Source: Competibacter_A sp037045535
Lineage (GTDB): Bacteria > Pseudomonadota > Gammaproteobacteria > Competibacterales > Competibacteraceae
Reading direction: 5' to 3'
Length of the DNA stretch: 64,000 nt
Assembly: GCA_037045535.1 (NCBI GenBank)
Contig: JBAOHI010000021.1
Location: 1-64,000 of the forward strand
In this document: one piece after another, positions 1-8,597 of the stretch
Layout of the letters: the number at the start of each line of letters is the position of its first letter
Numbering within the stretch: position 1 is the stretch's first letter
Translations under genes and position numbers: made by a program
The notes under the pieces: generated by a model
The model's database searches: none
What the model saw: only the letters and a program-made list of their open reading frames with translations
What the model was told of the DNA's origin: nothing

Positions 1-391
1 TCGAGATGGCATCTGTTCAACTGAGATTTGGCCACTACTGGTTGACGATACGCAGGCAGTAAGCGGATTTCTCCATGCTTTAGTTCAGCTTGATCGTTTC
101 ATTGAGGCAGCAAGTATTTCCTATGGAACTCACATGCCACGCGCAGACTGGGACGTAATCAAAAACTTTGATGTCCGGTTACCCCTACACGAAGAACAAA
201 CCGCCATCGCCGCCGTCCTCTCCGACATGGACGCCGAAATCGCCGCTCTCGAAGCCCGCCGCGACAAAACCCACGCCCTCAAGCAAGGCATGATGCAGGA
301 ACTGCTCACTGGAAGGATTCGCCTGGTCGATCCTTCTATTCCCAAGCTATCTGAAGGAGAATCCGATGCCAGTACAGCGACAGGTCATTGA
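1..391 (+). CDS. hsdS: Type I restriction-modification specificity subunit HsdS, 3' part only
   Basis: The frame is open from the window edge to a TGA at 389-391, so only about the last 129 residues are present. The tail has the usual end of a type I S subunit: a second target-recognition domain running into 'RLPLHEEQTAIAAVLSDMD', then the conserved helical spacer with 'ALKQGMMQELLTGRIRL'. In the family this subunit chooses the DNA target and holds two HsdM subunits and the HsdR motors. hsdM should lie upstream, outside the window. hsdR follows about 2 kb later, separated by toxin-antitoxin genes. Family call is secure; the target cannot be read. Confidence 0.9.
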   Translation, partial: RDGICSTEIWPLLVDDTQAVSGFLHALVQLDRFIEAASISYGTHMPRADWDVIKNFDVRLPLHEEQTAIAAVLSDMDAEIAALEARRDKTHALKQGMMQELLTGRIRLVDPSIPKLSEGESDASTATGH

Positions 392-584
392 TGTCACTTC
401 CCGTCAGGTAGTCATTGATTTGCCGGAATCTTTCGTCAATCATCGGGTGGAATTGATCGCCTTGACTCTGGATGGTGCGCCTGTCGATGCGGTTCCGAAA
501 CGCCGCAAGCCGCATCCTGAGATCGCCGGAAAGGGGCGCACGCTCGGCGATCTGATTGAACCGCTGGTGGCAGAAAATGATTAG
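366..584 (+). CDS. Small antitoxin-like protein (72 aa)
   Basis: A 72-residue ORF that overlaps the hsdS 3' end by 26 bases in another frame. The N-terminal half ('VIDVTSRQVVIDLPESF') looks like a short beta-rich DNA-binding segment and the C-terminus has a tail ending 'LGDLIEPLVAEND', a layout seen in VapB/DUF2281-type antitoxins. It is followed after 11 bases by a PIN-domain start that is cut short, which supports an antitoxin role. The family assignment is by layout and neighbour only. With its toxin truncated it may be an orphan antitoxin. Confidence 0.55.
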   Translation: MPVQRQVIDVTSRQVVIDLPESFVNHRVELIALTLDGAPVDAVPKRRKPHPEIAGKGRTLGDLIEPLVAEND

Positions 585-595
585 GAGTGTTTGAA

Positions 596-673
596 ATGAT
601 CGTACTGGACAGCCATATCTGGTACTGGTGGATCAACCTCGAACATGAACGCCTCTCCTCGGCATCGAAATAG
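596..673 (+). pseudogene. Truncated PIN-domain (VapC-type) toxin remnant
   Basis: ATG at 596 opens a 25-codon frame beginning 'MIVLDSHIWYWWINLEHE' and ending at TAG 671-673. The first residues match the N-terminus of PIN ribonucleases, where the Asp of 'VLDSHIW' is the first acidic active-site residue. A complete toxin would be near 130 residues, so the remaining catalytic acids are missing. It sits directly behind the 72-residue antitoxin-like gene, the normal VapB-VapC order. The next ATG (688) belongs to an unrelated nucleotidyltransferase, so the toxin was probably removed by a deletion when the MNT/HEPN pair arrived. Confidence 0.65.
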
Positions 674-687
674 AGGTTCAGAAATCC

Positions 688-1029
688 ATGTCAGCCCGCA
701 TCGACGATCAGACCAATCAGGCTATGCAGCTTTTCAGCCGCCGATTGGCAAGCCGCTATGACGTACTGAACATCATCCTGTTCGGCAGCCGTGCCCGCCG
801 TGAGCAACGTTCCGACAGCGATACCGATGTTGCGGTGTTACTGCGGGGGCAGCGCGGTTCGCGGGTCGAGATCTCTTTGCAGCTTGCTGACATCGCCTTC
901 GACGTAATGCTGGAAACTGGCACCCTGATCGAAGCCATCCCCTTCTGGGAAGATGAATGGGCGCACCCTGAGCGCTTCGCCAATCCCGCGCTGATCGAAA
1001 ATATCCGTCGCGAAGGCGTGCCACTATGA
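688..1029 (+). CDS. MNT-type nucleotidyltransferase antitoxin
   Basis: A 113-residue minimal nucleotidyltransferase. The signature 'ILFGSRARREQRSDSDTDV' contains the GSxAR helix and the SDxD metal-binding acids, both intact. In MNT/HEPN systems this protein AMPylates and silences the HEPN ribonuclease encoded next to it. Its stop overlaps the HEPN start (ATGA at 1026-1029), typical of a translationally coupled pair. It lies inside a type I restriction locus between hsdS and hsdR, a common setting for such modules. Confidence 0.85.
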   Translation: MSARIDDQTNQAMQLFSRRLASRYDVLNIILFGSRARREQRSDSDTDVAVLLRGQRGSRVEISLQLADIAFDVMLETGTLIEAIPFWEDEWAHPERFANPALIENIRREGVPL

Positions 1030-1424
1030 CGCTGGAACAATATCTGCTCAAGGCCAGACGGGCGTTGGCCTCGGCGCGTCTATTGCTTGAGAACGGAGAT
1101 ATTGAAGGGTCATGCAATCGTGCCTACTACGCCATGTTCGATGCAGCCCATGCGGCGTTACTGCGGCATCAGCCAGGGATCAATCCAGCAGAAACACGCA
1201 CGCATAACGGGCTTATCACGGCTTTCGGCAAGCACTTGATTAAGACGGGACTCATGACACCGGAACTAGGCCGCGTGCTCAACCAGGTGGAGCGGATACG
1301 ATTGCTTGCCGACTACACCGGCGAGGAAATCGAACCGGATAAGGCAGCTTGGGCAGTCGAACAAGCCACAGTGTTTGTGGAGACCATTCAGAACAGCATC
1401 CGCCCGAAAACGCTATCAGATTAA
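1026..1424 (+). CDS. HEPN-domain protein, probable RNase toxin of an MNT/HEPN pair
   Basis: A 132-residue all-helical protein of the HEPN (UPF0332-like) family. The segment 'CNRAYYAMFDAAHAALL' at about residues 31-47 is the conserved helix of this group, with 'RIRLLADYTGEEIEPDKA' near the C-terminus. The start overlaps the stop of the MNT gene by four bases, so the two are one operon. Family knowledge makes it the toxin half. I cannot tell from the sequence whether the RNase site (RxxxxH type) is complete. Confidence 0.8.
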   Translation: MTLEQYLLKARRALASARLLLENGDIEGSCNRAYYAMFDAAHAALLRHQPGINPAETRTHNGLITAFGKHLIKTGLMTPELGRVLNQVERIRLLADYTGEEIEPDKAAWAVEQATVFVETIQNSIRPKTLSD

Positions 1425-1522
1425 ATAGATTGATAAAACTGGATACCGCAATAGTGCACACACTGTGTGCCGAATCGGAATTGATTACTTCCGAGCAAGC
1501 CCGACAACGCGTGCAGAACCCC

Positions 1523-1653
1523 AAGGATGCCGCCTGATGCCCACACGCCCCCGCTCCGAGCGTGAAACCCAAAACCGCGTCGTCGCCCTGTTCACCGACC
1601 CGGCGCGGGCCGACAATCTCGGCTACCGCTACCTCGGCAACTGGCAGCAGCGC
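1523..1653 (+). repeat. 131-bp direct repeat, copy 1 (5' end of hsdR)
   Basis: Bases 1523-1653 match 2443-2573 with only two differences ('cggcgcgggc' here, 'cgacacgggc' in the second copy). The repeat covers the last codons of an upstream frame (KDAA then TGA), the hsdR start and its first 38 or so codons. The two copies flank the VapBC module. The sequences upstream of each copy differ ('gtgcagaacccc' against 'attgaagaactt'). Confidence 0.95.
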
Positions 1654-1689
1654 CAAAACAAGCGATCCATCATAGGCTGGTACACATAA
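1537..1689 (+). pseudogene. Duplicated 5' fragment of hsdR
   Basis: ATG at 1537 starts a 50-codon frame whose first 39 residues ('MPTRPRSERETQNRVVALF' onward) are the N-terminus of the HsdR encoded at 2457, with one substitution. After 'NWQQR' the frame leaves homology and stops at 1687-1689. This is the severed start of an earlier hsdR copy, left behind when the segment carrying vapBC and a new hsdR start entered. No function expected. Confidence 0.9.
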
Positions 1690-1738
1690 ACTGTGTTGTC
1701 ATAGTCTGTAAGACCGTTTCAATGCCGGAGAAACCGCG

Positions 1739-1981
1739 ATGAATATCACCCTATCCGTAGACGAGCGCGTGGCCGAGGGCGCACGGAAAACAGCCCAAGC
1801 CATGGGTAAAAGCCTGAACCAAATGGTGCGCGATTATCTGGAGCAATTAGCGGGACAAGCCCAACTTGAAACCGAGTTGGAGGAACTGCGCGCTTTATCG
1901 GGGCAGGGCGATTCCGGAGGCACGCCATTTTCGCGCGAAGCGACCTATACGGAACGGCTGGATCGGCAGCATGGCGCGTAG
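1739..1981 (+). CDS. vapB: VapB-type ribbon-helix-helix antitoxin
   Basis: An 80-residue protein starting 'MNITLSVDERVAEGARKTA', a short strand plus helix typical of ribbon-helix-helix repressors, followed by 'SLNQMVRDYLEQLAG' and an acidic, probably unstructured tail that would wrap the toxin. Its stop overlaps the start of the PIN toxin by 11 bases. Expected role is to bind VapC and repress the shared promoter. The symbol is used for family membership only. Confidence 0.8.
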   Translation: MNITLSVDERVAEGARKTAQAMGKSLNQMVRDYLEQLAGQAQLETELEELRALSGQGDSGGTPFSREATYTERLDRQHGA

Positions 1982-2381
1982 CTTCATCGACACGAATATT
2001 CTGTTGTATGCCGATGATCGCTTTGATGTCCGTAAGCAGCGCATCGCCATCGAGCTGCTGGTCGAACTACGACGCCGGCGTGAAGGGGTCCTCTCCATTC
2101 AAGTGCTCAGTGAATACTACGTCAATGCGGTCCGCAAGCTCGGACTGGAACCCGACTTTGCGCGACGACGAATCGAACAGTTCGGGCGTTTCGAAATCGT
2201 GCAACCGAACCTGGAGATGGTCTTAGCCGCCATCGATTTATATCGTCTCCAAGGACTGTCTTATTGGGACGCGATGATCATGCAAGCGGCCATTGCCAGT
2301 GGTTGTACCCAGCTACTGTCCGAGGATTTCCAGGAAGGGCGCAGCCTTTCCGGTGTGCGGATCGTCAATCCCTTCGCGTAA
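1971..2381 (+). CDS. vapC: VapC-type PIN-domain ribonuclease toxin
   Basis: A 136-residue PIN protein. ATG 1971 gives 'MARSFIDTNILLYADDRFD', where the D of 'FIDTNIL' is the first catalytic acid. Later acids are in 'VLSEYYV' (E), 'LSYWDAMIM' (D) and 'LLSEDFQEG' (E/D), so the four-acid site looks complete. A longer upstream frame from 1866 lies inside vapB, so the ATG at 1971 is preferred. In the family these toxins cut tRNA or rRNA. The pair sits between the two copies of the hsdR 5' repeat, which suggests it came in with that segment. Confidence 0.88.
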   Translation: MARSFIDTNILLYADDRFDVRKQRIAIELLVELRRRREGVLSIQVLSEYYVNAVRKLGLEPDFARRRIEQFGRFEIVQPNLEMVLAAIDLYRLQGLSYWDAMIMQAAIASGCTQLLSEDFQEGRSLSGVRIVNPFA

Positions 2382-2442
2382 TACGCGCCTATCCGGAATT
2401 TTGCGTTTGTGAGCCACTGAAAGAGCAATTATTGAAGAACTT

Positions 2443-2573
2443 AAGGATGCCGCCTGATGCCCACACGCCCCCGCTCCGAGCGTGAAACCCAAAACCGCGT
2501 CGTCGCCCTGTTCACCGACCCGACACGGGCCGACAATCTCGGCTACCGCTACCTCGGCAACTGGCAGCAGCGC
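2443..2573 (+). repeat. 131-bp direct repeat, copy 2 (start of the long hsdR)
   Basis: Second copy of the repeat at 1523-1653, two mismatches. Here the reading frame continues into the full hsdR. The preceding bases encode a different protein tail, ending EELKDAA and TGA, which overlaps the hsdR ATG as TGATG. Confidence 0.95.
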
Positions 2574-5568
2574 GCAAATAATCGCCCTATCGAAACCGAA
2601 CGGCTACGCGCCAACCTGACCGCCCGCGGCTACTCCCCCGCCCACATCGCCGCCGCTCTGCAAAAGCTGGAAACCGCCGCTGACGCCACCGGCATCACCC
2701 TCTACCAAGCCAATCTACGCACCTATCAGCGGTTACGCTACGGCGTGCCGGTGCAGATCGCCGCCGGTCAACCGCACGAAACGGTACACCTGATCGACTG
2801 GGAGCATCCCGAAAACAACGACTTCGCCCTGGCCGAGGAGGTGACGCTCAAAGGCGGCTTCGAGCGCCGCCCGGACCTCGTGCTGTATCTGAACGGGCTG
2901 GCCGTCGTCGTCATCGAACTCAAGCGCAGCTCGGTGGACATCACCGACGGCATTCGCCAGCTCATCACCAATCAGGAAACCCTGTTCAACCTCGGCTTCT
3001 TCACCACCGTGCAGCTTGTACTGGCCGGCAGCGACGCGCAGGGGCTGCGCTACGGCACCACCGGCACGCCGGAACAACTTTTCGTCGAGTGGAAAGACGA
3101 AAACCAGAACAACGCGGACGCGCCGCTGGCCGTCGGGGCGCTGCTCGACCGGCCGCTGGCGCAACTGTGCGACAAGGCGCGGCTGCTGGATCTGATGCGC
3201 CACTTCATCATCTTCGACGGCGGCCACAAGAAAGTGCCGCGCCAACATCAACACCAAGGCGTCAAAGCCGCCCAGGCGCGCATCGCCCAGCGCGAGGGCG
3301 GCGTCATTTGGCACACCCAAGGCAGCGGCAAAAGCATCCTGATGGTGCTGCTGGCCAAGTGGCTGCTGGAGCACGATCCCGACGCCCGCATCCTGGTCAT
3401 CACCGACCGCGACGAACTGGACCAACAAATCCTCGGCGTGATGCGCAACGCCGGCGTAATCGGCGAGAACGCTCCCTCACCCCGCATCAGCTCGCGCCAA
3501 CAATTCATCGACAAGCTGGGAGCGACCACGCCGCGCCTGCTCTGCGCCTTGATCCACAAATTCGACACCGCCGACCTCAAGGGTCCGCCGCCGCCGGTGC
3601 AGGGCCGCTTCTACGTCTTCGTGGACGAATACCACCGCACTCAGGGCGGCGACATGAACCGGCAGATGAAACGCTGGTTGACGGGGGCCATCTTCATCGG
3701 CTTCACCGGCACGCCGCTGCTGCGCCGCGACAAGCCGATGACGCGGGACGTGTTCGGCACCACCATCCATACCTACAAATTCCATCAGGCCGTGGCCGAT
3801 CAGGTGGTGCTCGATCTCAAGTACGAAGCCCGAGACGTGCCGCAGCGGATGACCTCGCGGCAAAAGATCGATCAATGGTTCGAGCAAAAGACCAAGAATC
3901 TCAACCAGTTCCAGAAGGCGATCCTGCGCAAGCGCTGGGCGACGATGGAGGAATTGATGAGTTCCGCCGAGCGCAAGCAGCGCATCATCGCCAGCATCAT
4001 CCACGATTTCGGCGTGAAGCCACGGCTGAACAACGACCGGGGCACGGCGCTCTTGGTGGCGGCCTCGATCTACGACGCCTGCCATTACTTCCGCCTGTTC
4101 CAGAACACCCCGTTCGGGCCTTACTGCGGTGTTGTGACTTCCTATCAGCCCAACAACGCCAATGCCATCTCCAAGGAACCGCCCAACAGCGACGAACGTT
4201 ACAAATACGACACCTACACCCAGCACGCCCTGAAAAACTTCCAGACCACTGAACAATACGAGACAGAAATCAAGCGCCGCTTTATCGAAGAGCCGGCGAA
4301 CACCAAGCTGCTGATCGTCGTTAGCAAGCTGCTCACTGGTTTCGACGCGCCCAGTTGCACCTACATCTATCTGGATAACGAGCTGCACGATCACAACTTG
4401 TTCCAAGCCATCTGTCGCACCAACCGGCTGGATGGCGATGACAAGGATTTCGGTTATATCGTCGATTTCAAGGCGCTTGTTCGCCGACGTGCAGGAAGCG
4501 GTTGCCGTCTACAACTCGGACGAACTGGACACCGACGAGGGCAGCGAGGCGGAGAACAACGTCCACCTCAAGGACTGGCGGCAAGAAGGCCGCAAGCAAT
4601 TGGACGACCGCTCGCGAAGCCTTGCGATACTTGTGCGAGCCGGTGCCGTTGCCGCGCGAGATAGAGCAGTTCCTGCGCTACTTCTGCGGCGACGCGGCCC
4701 AGGCCGATGCCCTGAATCGAGACCGAAGCATTGCGAGTGTCGTACTACCAGGCGGTGGCGCGCTTCGCCCGTGCCTATGCCAACCTGGCCCAGCATCTGG
4801 ACGAAGCCGATTATAGCGTAGCCGAAGCCACGGCCTTACAGCAGGAACGTGAGGTTCCATATGGACATCCGGGCGGCGATCAAGCAGCACGCCGGTGAGG
4901 AACTGGACATCAAACCCTACGAGGCGGACATGCGCCACCTCATCAACACCTACATCCAGGCCGATGTGGCGGAGGAATTGGGCGAATTGAGCCGGTTGTC
5001 GCTGACCGATCTCATCATCAAGACCGGCATCCACGACGCCATTGCCCGGCAGCTCAACGCCAAGGGCAAGCTCTCGAACAACGCGGTGGCCGAAGCGATC
5101 ATCAACAACGTCCGCAAAACGATCATCCGCGAGCAGCTTACCGATCCGAAGTTCTACACGCAGATGTCCAAACTGCTGGACGATCTCATCCAGCAAAGCC
5201 GGGAAGACACGGCAGCCTACGAGGATTTTTTGCGCAGGGCCGAAGATCTGGTGAGGAAGCTGGCGGCCAAACAGCCCGACGCGGGCGTTCCGGCGGTGCT
5301 GCATGGCAGGCACGAAGCCCTTGTGCTGTTCAACAACCTGGGCTCGATTGCCGCGACGACATTCCAGTGCCCCCCGGACGATGAGGAAAAGGCGATACTG
5401 GCCTTGGACATTGACCGCACCCTGCGCGAGCACGCGCCCGCCGGCTGGAAGGGCGATCCCACCCGCGAGGCGCAGGTGCTGAATGCCCTGTTTCCGCTGC
5501 TCGACCGCGACCGGGCGGCGACTCTGGCGCTGTTCGAGATCATCAAGCAGCAACCGGGTTACCAATGA
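2457..5568 (+). CDS. hsdR: Type I restriction enzyme motor/nuclease subunit HsdR (four frameshifts in this sequence)
   Basis: About 1035 residues when frames are joined. The N-terminal nuclease domain has 'RPDLVLYLNGLAVVVIELK' (D...ExK site). The helicase part has Walker A 'THTQGSGKSILM' read here as 'WHTQGSGKSILMVLLAKWL', the box 'VFVDEYHRTQGG' in place of DEAH, 'FIGFTGTPLL' and 'LLTGFDAPSCTYIYLD'. The C-terminal part ('LDIKPYEADMRHLINTYIQ') is in another frame. Homology moves frame at about 4478, 4612, 4718 and 4848. Each step is cured by deleting one base, for example 'gcgcttgttc' to 'gcgctgttc'. As written the protein stops at 4664. This is either a dead gene or a run of insertion errors. 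The stop overlaps the next gene (ATGA). Confidence 0.88.
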
Positions 5569-6281
5569 CCGAGATTCTCCAGCTTGGCGAGGTGGAGATT
5601 GTCGTCACCCGCAAAACGGTGAAGAACGTACACCTCTCGGTGCATCCGCCGGCCGGCCATGTCACCTTGGTCACCCCCACCAATACCCGGCTGGAGGTGG
5701 CTCGCGCTTACGCCATTTCCAAACTCGGCTGGATTCGCGAACAGCAGGCCACGCTGCGGGCGCAAGCGCGAGAAACGCCACGTCAGTATATTGAGCGGGA
5801 AAGCCATGACCTGTGGGGACGGCGCTATCTGCTCACGGTCGTCGAGCAGGATGGAAAACCCTCGGTGCAAATCGATCACCGCCGCATCGTGTTAAGCGTG
5901 CGGCCGGGCAGCGCCTTGGCGAAGCGCGAGGAAATCATGCACCGATGGCAGCGGTCGCTCTTGCATGCGGCCGTGCCGGCACTGATCCAGAAATGGGAAA
6001 CGAAGCTCAGCGTGCGGGTCGCCGCTTACTTCCTCCAACGCATGAAGACCCAGTGGGGTGGCTGCAACCACCGTGCTGGGAACATCCGCCTGAATACCGA
6101 GCTGGTGAAAAAGCCCAAGGATTTGCTGGAATATGTCGTCGTGCATGAGATGCTGCACTTGATCGAGCCAACACACGGCGAGCGCTTCGTGGCACTGCTG
6201 GACCGGCACTATCCCACTTGGCGGGAAGCGCGGGCTGAATTGAATGAATTGCCGCTGGCGGCGGAGGTGTGGAAGGAATGA
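5565..6281 (+). CDS. YgjP-type (DUF45) zinc metallopeptidase
   Basis: A 238-residue protein with the metal site 'VVHEMLHLIEPTHGERF' (HExxH plus a downstream His) at about residues 193-209 and the preceding 'TQWGGCNHRAGNIRLN' block usual in the YgjP/SprT-like group. It overlaps hsdR by four bases. Genes of this family are often the last gene of type I restriction operons, and the context here agrees. The substrate is unknown. Confidence 0.88.
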   Translation: MTEILQLGEVEIVVTRKTVKNVHLSVHPPAGHVTLVTPTNTRLEVARAYAISKLGWIREQQATLRAQARETPRQYIERESHDLWGRRYLLTVVEQDGKPSVQIDHRRIVLSVRPGSALAKREEIMHRWQRSLLHAAVPALIQKWETKLSVRVAAYFLQRMKTQWGGCNHRAGNIRLNTELVKKPKDLLEYVVVHEMLHLIEPTHGERFVALLDRHYPTWREARAELNELPLAAEVWKE

Positions 6282-6317
6282 CCGCCCAAGGACATGTCGA
6301 GGCATTGAAAACCAACT

Positions 6318-6344
6318 AAAAAGCCCGCCGGTGACGCGGACTTT
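6318..6344 (-). terminator. Rho-independent terminator of ssrA
   Basis: Read on the minus strand, a 9-bp stem (6336-6344 with 6320-6328, one G-T pair) is followed by a short T run complementary to the A run at 6318-6322. It lies 33 bases past the tmRNA 3' end, the expected place. Confidence 0.75.
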
Positions 6345-6376
6345 AGGATGATTTTGGACGCTACTGGTTGTTGAGA

Positions 6377-6743
6377 TGGTGGAGGCGGGGGGAATCGAAC
6401 CCCCGTCCGCAAATCCTCTGCCCTTGGCCCTACATGCTTAGCCTGGTCTTTGCTTTAACCTTTCGCAATCCGACTGGCAGGACGGCGAACGGCGGTTCCG
6501 GTTAGTTTTAGCGCCTCACCCCCGGACAGGATTGGCACGAGCTTGCGTTGGGTCGACCCCTGAGCGCCCCGAAAGGCTCCGGACCTCACAAGCAAGTTCC
6601 GGTCAGAGGCTAGCGGGCTTTAGGCCGCCAGTGCGTAGCTGTCGTCGTTGGCAACTATGATTTGCAGCCTGATTAACGAGGCGAGCTGCATCCTCGGCAT
6701 GCGCCTCAGGTTTTGCAATCCACGTCGAAACCGGATCGCCCCC
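6377..6743 (-). ncRNA. ssrA: tmRNA (ssrA)
   Basis: On the minus strand the RNA starts GGGGGCGATCC at 6743 and ends in a tRNA-like arm with TTCGATTCCC, GCCTCC and A-CCA at 6377. The first seven bases pair with the last seven before ACCA, with one G-U. The tag frame (6652-6620) is GCC AAC GAC GAC AGC TAC GCA CTG GCG GCC TAA, giving the peptide ANDDSYALAA. It rescues stalled ribosomes together with SmpB, encoded 47 bases upstream on the same strand. A TATCAT box (minus strand of 6757-6762) sits at the right distance for a -10. Length is 367 nt. Confidence 0.95.
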
Positions 6744-6790
6744 TGTGTCTCGTCTTATGATAGCGCGGCGATGGGAAAGTTCCCAGCATG

Positions 6791-7258
6791 TTATCGCTCC
6801 CGCATCAGCCGCTGCTTGTCGCGTTCCCAGTCGCGATCCTTCTCGGTCGCCCGCTTGTCGTGTTCTTTCTTGCCACGCGCCAGACCGATATCGAGCTTGG
6901 CGCGGTTGTGCTTCCAGTACATCGACAGCGGGATCAGCGTATAGCCCTTGCGCTCGACCAAGCCGATCAGCCGGCCAATTTCTTCCTTATGCAGCAGCAG
7001 CTTGCGAGTGCGAGTCGGGTCGGCCTGAACGTGGGTGGAGGCCGAGGTCAGCGGTGAGATATGACAGCCGAACAGGAATGCCTCGCCGCCGCGCAGCAGC
7101 ACGTAGCTTTCCTTGAGGTGGGCCCGGCTAGCGCGTAGGCTTTTGACTTCCCAGCCTTGCAAGGCCAAGCCCGCCTCGTAGTGTTCCTCGATGAAGTATT
7201 CGTGATACGCCTTTTTGTTATTGGCGATCTGGTGATTCGTGGTTGGTTTCTTGCTCAT
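6791..7258 (-). CDS. smpB: SsrA-binding protein SmpB
   Basis: A 155-residue protein starting 'MSKKPTTNHQIANNKKAY'. Diagnostic segments are 'LALQGWEVKSLR', 'YVLLRGGEAFLFG' and the basic C-terminal tail 'KKEHDKRATEKDRDWERDK', which enters the mRNA channel. It binds tmRNA and guides it into stalled ribosomes. The open frame extends upstream to 7357, but the ATG at 7258 fits the family N-terminus. It sits directly upstream of ssrA and divergent from ratA, the same arrangement as in E. coli. Confidence 0.96.
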   Translation of the reverse strand: MSKKPTTNHQIANNKKAYHEYFIEEHYEAGLALQGWEVKSLRASRAHLKESYVLLRGGEAFLFGCHISPLTSASTHVQADPTRTRKLLLHKEEIGRLIGLVERKGYTLIPLSMYWKHNRAKLDIGLARGKKEHDKRATEKDRDWERDKQRLMRER

Positions 7259-7386
7259 GATGAAGTCTGTTGAGAGCCAGGATCGAAGGGTTAGCGCGCG
7301 ACGCTTGAGGAAGCGAGCGGATTCAACCAAACTTGCCCGGCTGGAGTCCAATAACAAATCGATAATCCCGCAACGGAGAACGCATC

Positions 7387-7824
7387 GTGGCGACCGTCAA
7401 AAAAAGCGCCCTGGTTCTGTATTCGGCCGCGGAAATGTATGCCTTGGTCGGCGACATCGAAGCCTATCCACGATTTTTGCCCTGGTGTCGGTCCAGCCGC
7501 GTCTTGAGCAGCAACGACGACGAGGTGCGGGCGACCATCGAAATGGTCAAGGGCGGGATCCATAAATCGTTCACGACCTGCAACCGGATGCAAAGACATA
7601 AGATGATCGACATTCGCCTGCTGGAAGGCCCTTTTAAGCGTCTGGAAGGCTACTGGCGCTTCGAGCCCTTGCGTGCCGACGCTTCCAAGGTCTCCCTCGA
7701 CATGGAGTTCGAATTCGCCAATCATTTGTTGCGGATGGCGGTCGAACCGGTATTCAAGCAAATCGCCAACTCGCTCGTGGATGCTTTCTGCAAGCGCGCG
7801 GTGGATCTCTATGGCAAACGCTGA
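7387..7824 (+). CDS. ratA: RatA, START/coenzyme Q-binding domain protein
   Basis: A 145-residue protein with a GTG start at 7387 and a START-like fold. Landmarks are 'LVGDIEAYPRFLPWCRSSR' and the final helix 'ANSLVDAFCKRAVDLYGKR'. In E. coli RatA (YfjG) binds the 50S subunit and blocks 70S assembly, while related proteins are Coq10-like lipid binders, so its main role is debated. It overlaps rnfH by 14 bases and is divergent from smpB, the standard synteny. Confidence 0.92.
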   Translation: MATVKKSALVLYSAAEMYALVGDIEAYPRFLPWCRSSRVLSSNDDEVRATIEMVKGGIHKSFTTCNRMQRHKMIDIRLLEGPFKRLEGYWRFEPLRADASKVSLDMEFEFANHLLRMAVEPVFKQIANSLVDAFCKRAVDLYGKR

Positions 7825-8155
7825 TTCCAAGCCGACTACGGTTCGGGTTGAAATCGCCTATGCCCGACCCGACGAACAGGCCATCATTCCGGTTGAGGTG
7901 CCGGCAGACGCGACCTTGGAGCAAGCCATCGTCCAGTCGGGCATTTTGGAACGCTTTCCGGAAATCCAGCTTCAGACCGCCAAGGTCGGCGTATTCGGTA
8001 AGCTCGGCAAGCTGTCGGCTGCCGTGCGTCCCGGCGACCGCGTGGAAATCTATCGGCCGCTGCTTGCCGATCCCAAGGCGGTGCGCAAGAAACGGGCCGC
8101 CGAAGGCAAGCGGATGCGCAAGGGTGGCGGTGATCTGGAATCCGATTCCGCCTAG
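7811..8155 (+). CDS. rnfH: RnfH family ubiquitin-like protein
   Basis: A 114-residue beta-grasp protein, ATG at 7811. The body 'VRVEIAYARPDEQAIIPVE' and 'GVFGKLGKLSAAVRPGDRV' are RnfH hallmarks, followed by 'EIYRPLLADPKAVRKKRAA' and a charged tail. It overlaps ratA by 14 bases, the gene order found in many gammaproteobacteria. Its molecular role is not established. The stop TAG (8153-8155) interlocks with the bamE stop on the other strand in a CTAG. Confidence 0.93.
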   Translation: MANADSKPTTVRVEIAYARPDEQAIIPVEVPADATLEQAIVQSGILERFPEIQLQTAKVGVFGKLGKLSAAVRPGDRVEIYRPLLADPKAVRKKRAAEGKRMRKGGGDLESDSA

Positions 8156-8502
8156 TTTTTTGAGGCATCGTCGTTTTTTGGCCCATCATCAATACGGTCG
8201 AGGGTGTCACCGTTGAAAAACAGCGTGATGTGACGCTGCTCGCTGATCTTATTGCCCTTGCCGTATTGATAATAATAGTCCCAGCGATTCTGATGGAACG
8301 GATCGGTGATCAACGAACTGCCCAGGATGCGTTGCACCTGCTGTTTAGTCATGCCGGGATGTAACTGAGCGATGGTCTCCCGATCGAAGTAGTTACCTTG
8401 GCGCACGGGCGGGGTATAGAAGCTGGGAATGGATAAACCGCAGCCGGCCGTCAGAACCAGCAGCGACAAGATGCCGGCGGCGCGTGGGAATATATGAGGC
8501 AT
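8152..8502 (-). CDS. bamE: Outer membrane assembly lipoprotein BamE
   Basis: A 116-residue lipoprotein. The signal peptide ends in the lipobox 'LTAGC'. The mature part has 'IAQLHPGMTKQQVQRILGS' and 'RWDYYYQYGKGN', the SmpA/OmlA fold. BamE is a periplasmic lipoprotein of the BAM complex that inserts beta-barrel proteins. The ATG at 8502 is taken; a TTG at 8511 is also possible. Tail to tail with rnfH and divergent from fur, as in related genomes. Confidence 0.95.
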   Translation of the reverse strand: MPHIFPRAAGILSLLVLTAGCGLSIPSFYTPPVRQGNYFDRETIAQLHPGMTKQQVQRILGSSLITDPFHQNRWDYYYQYGKGNKISEQRHITLFFNGDTLDRIDDGPKNDDASKN

Positions 8503-8597
8503 GGAAGGCAAGGTCCGGGTTGCTTGTTAATCTTGACCACATCATAGCGTACAACGACAACCCGTGGGTAAGCGCAACCCATCCCGGAGGGTGCCAA

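Noticed and set aside
3477..4406. Minus-strand frame of 309 residues inside hsdR
   Set aside because: Antisense shadow of the helicase domain coding strand.
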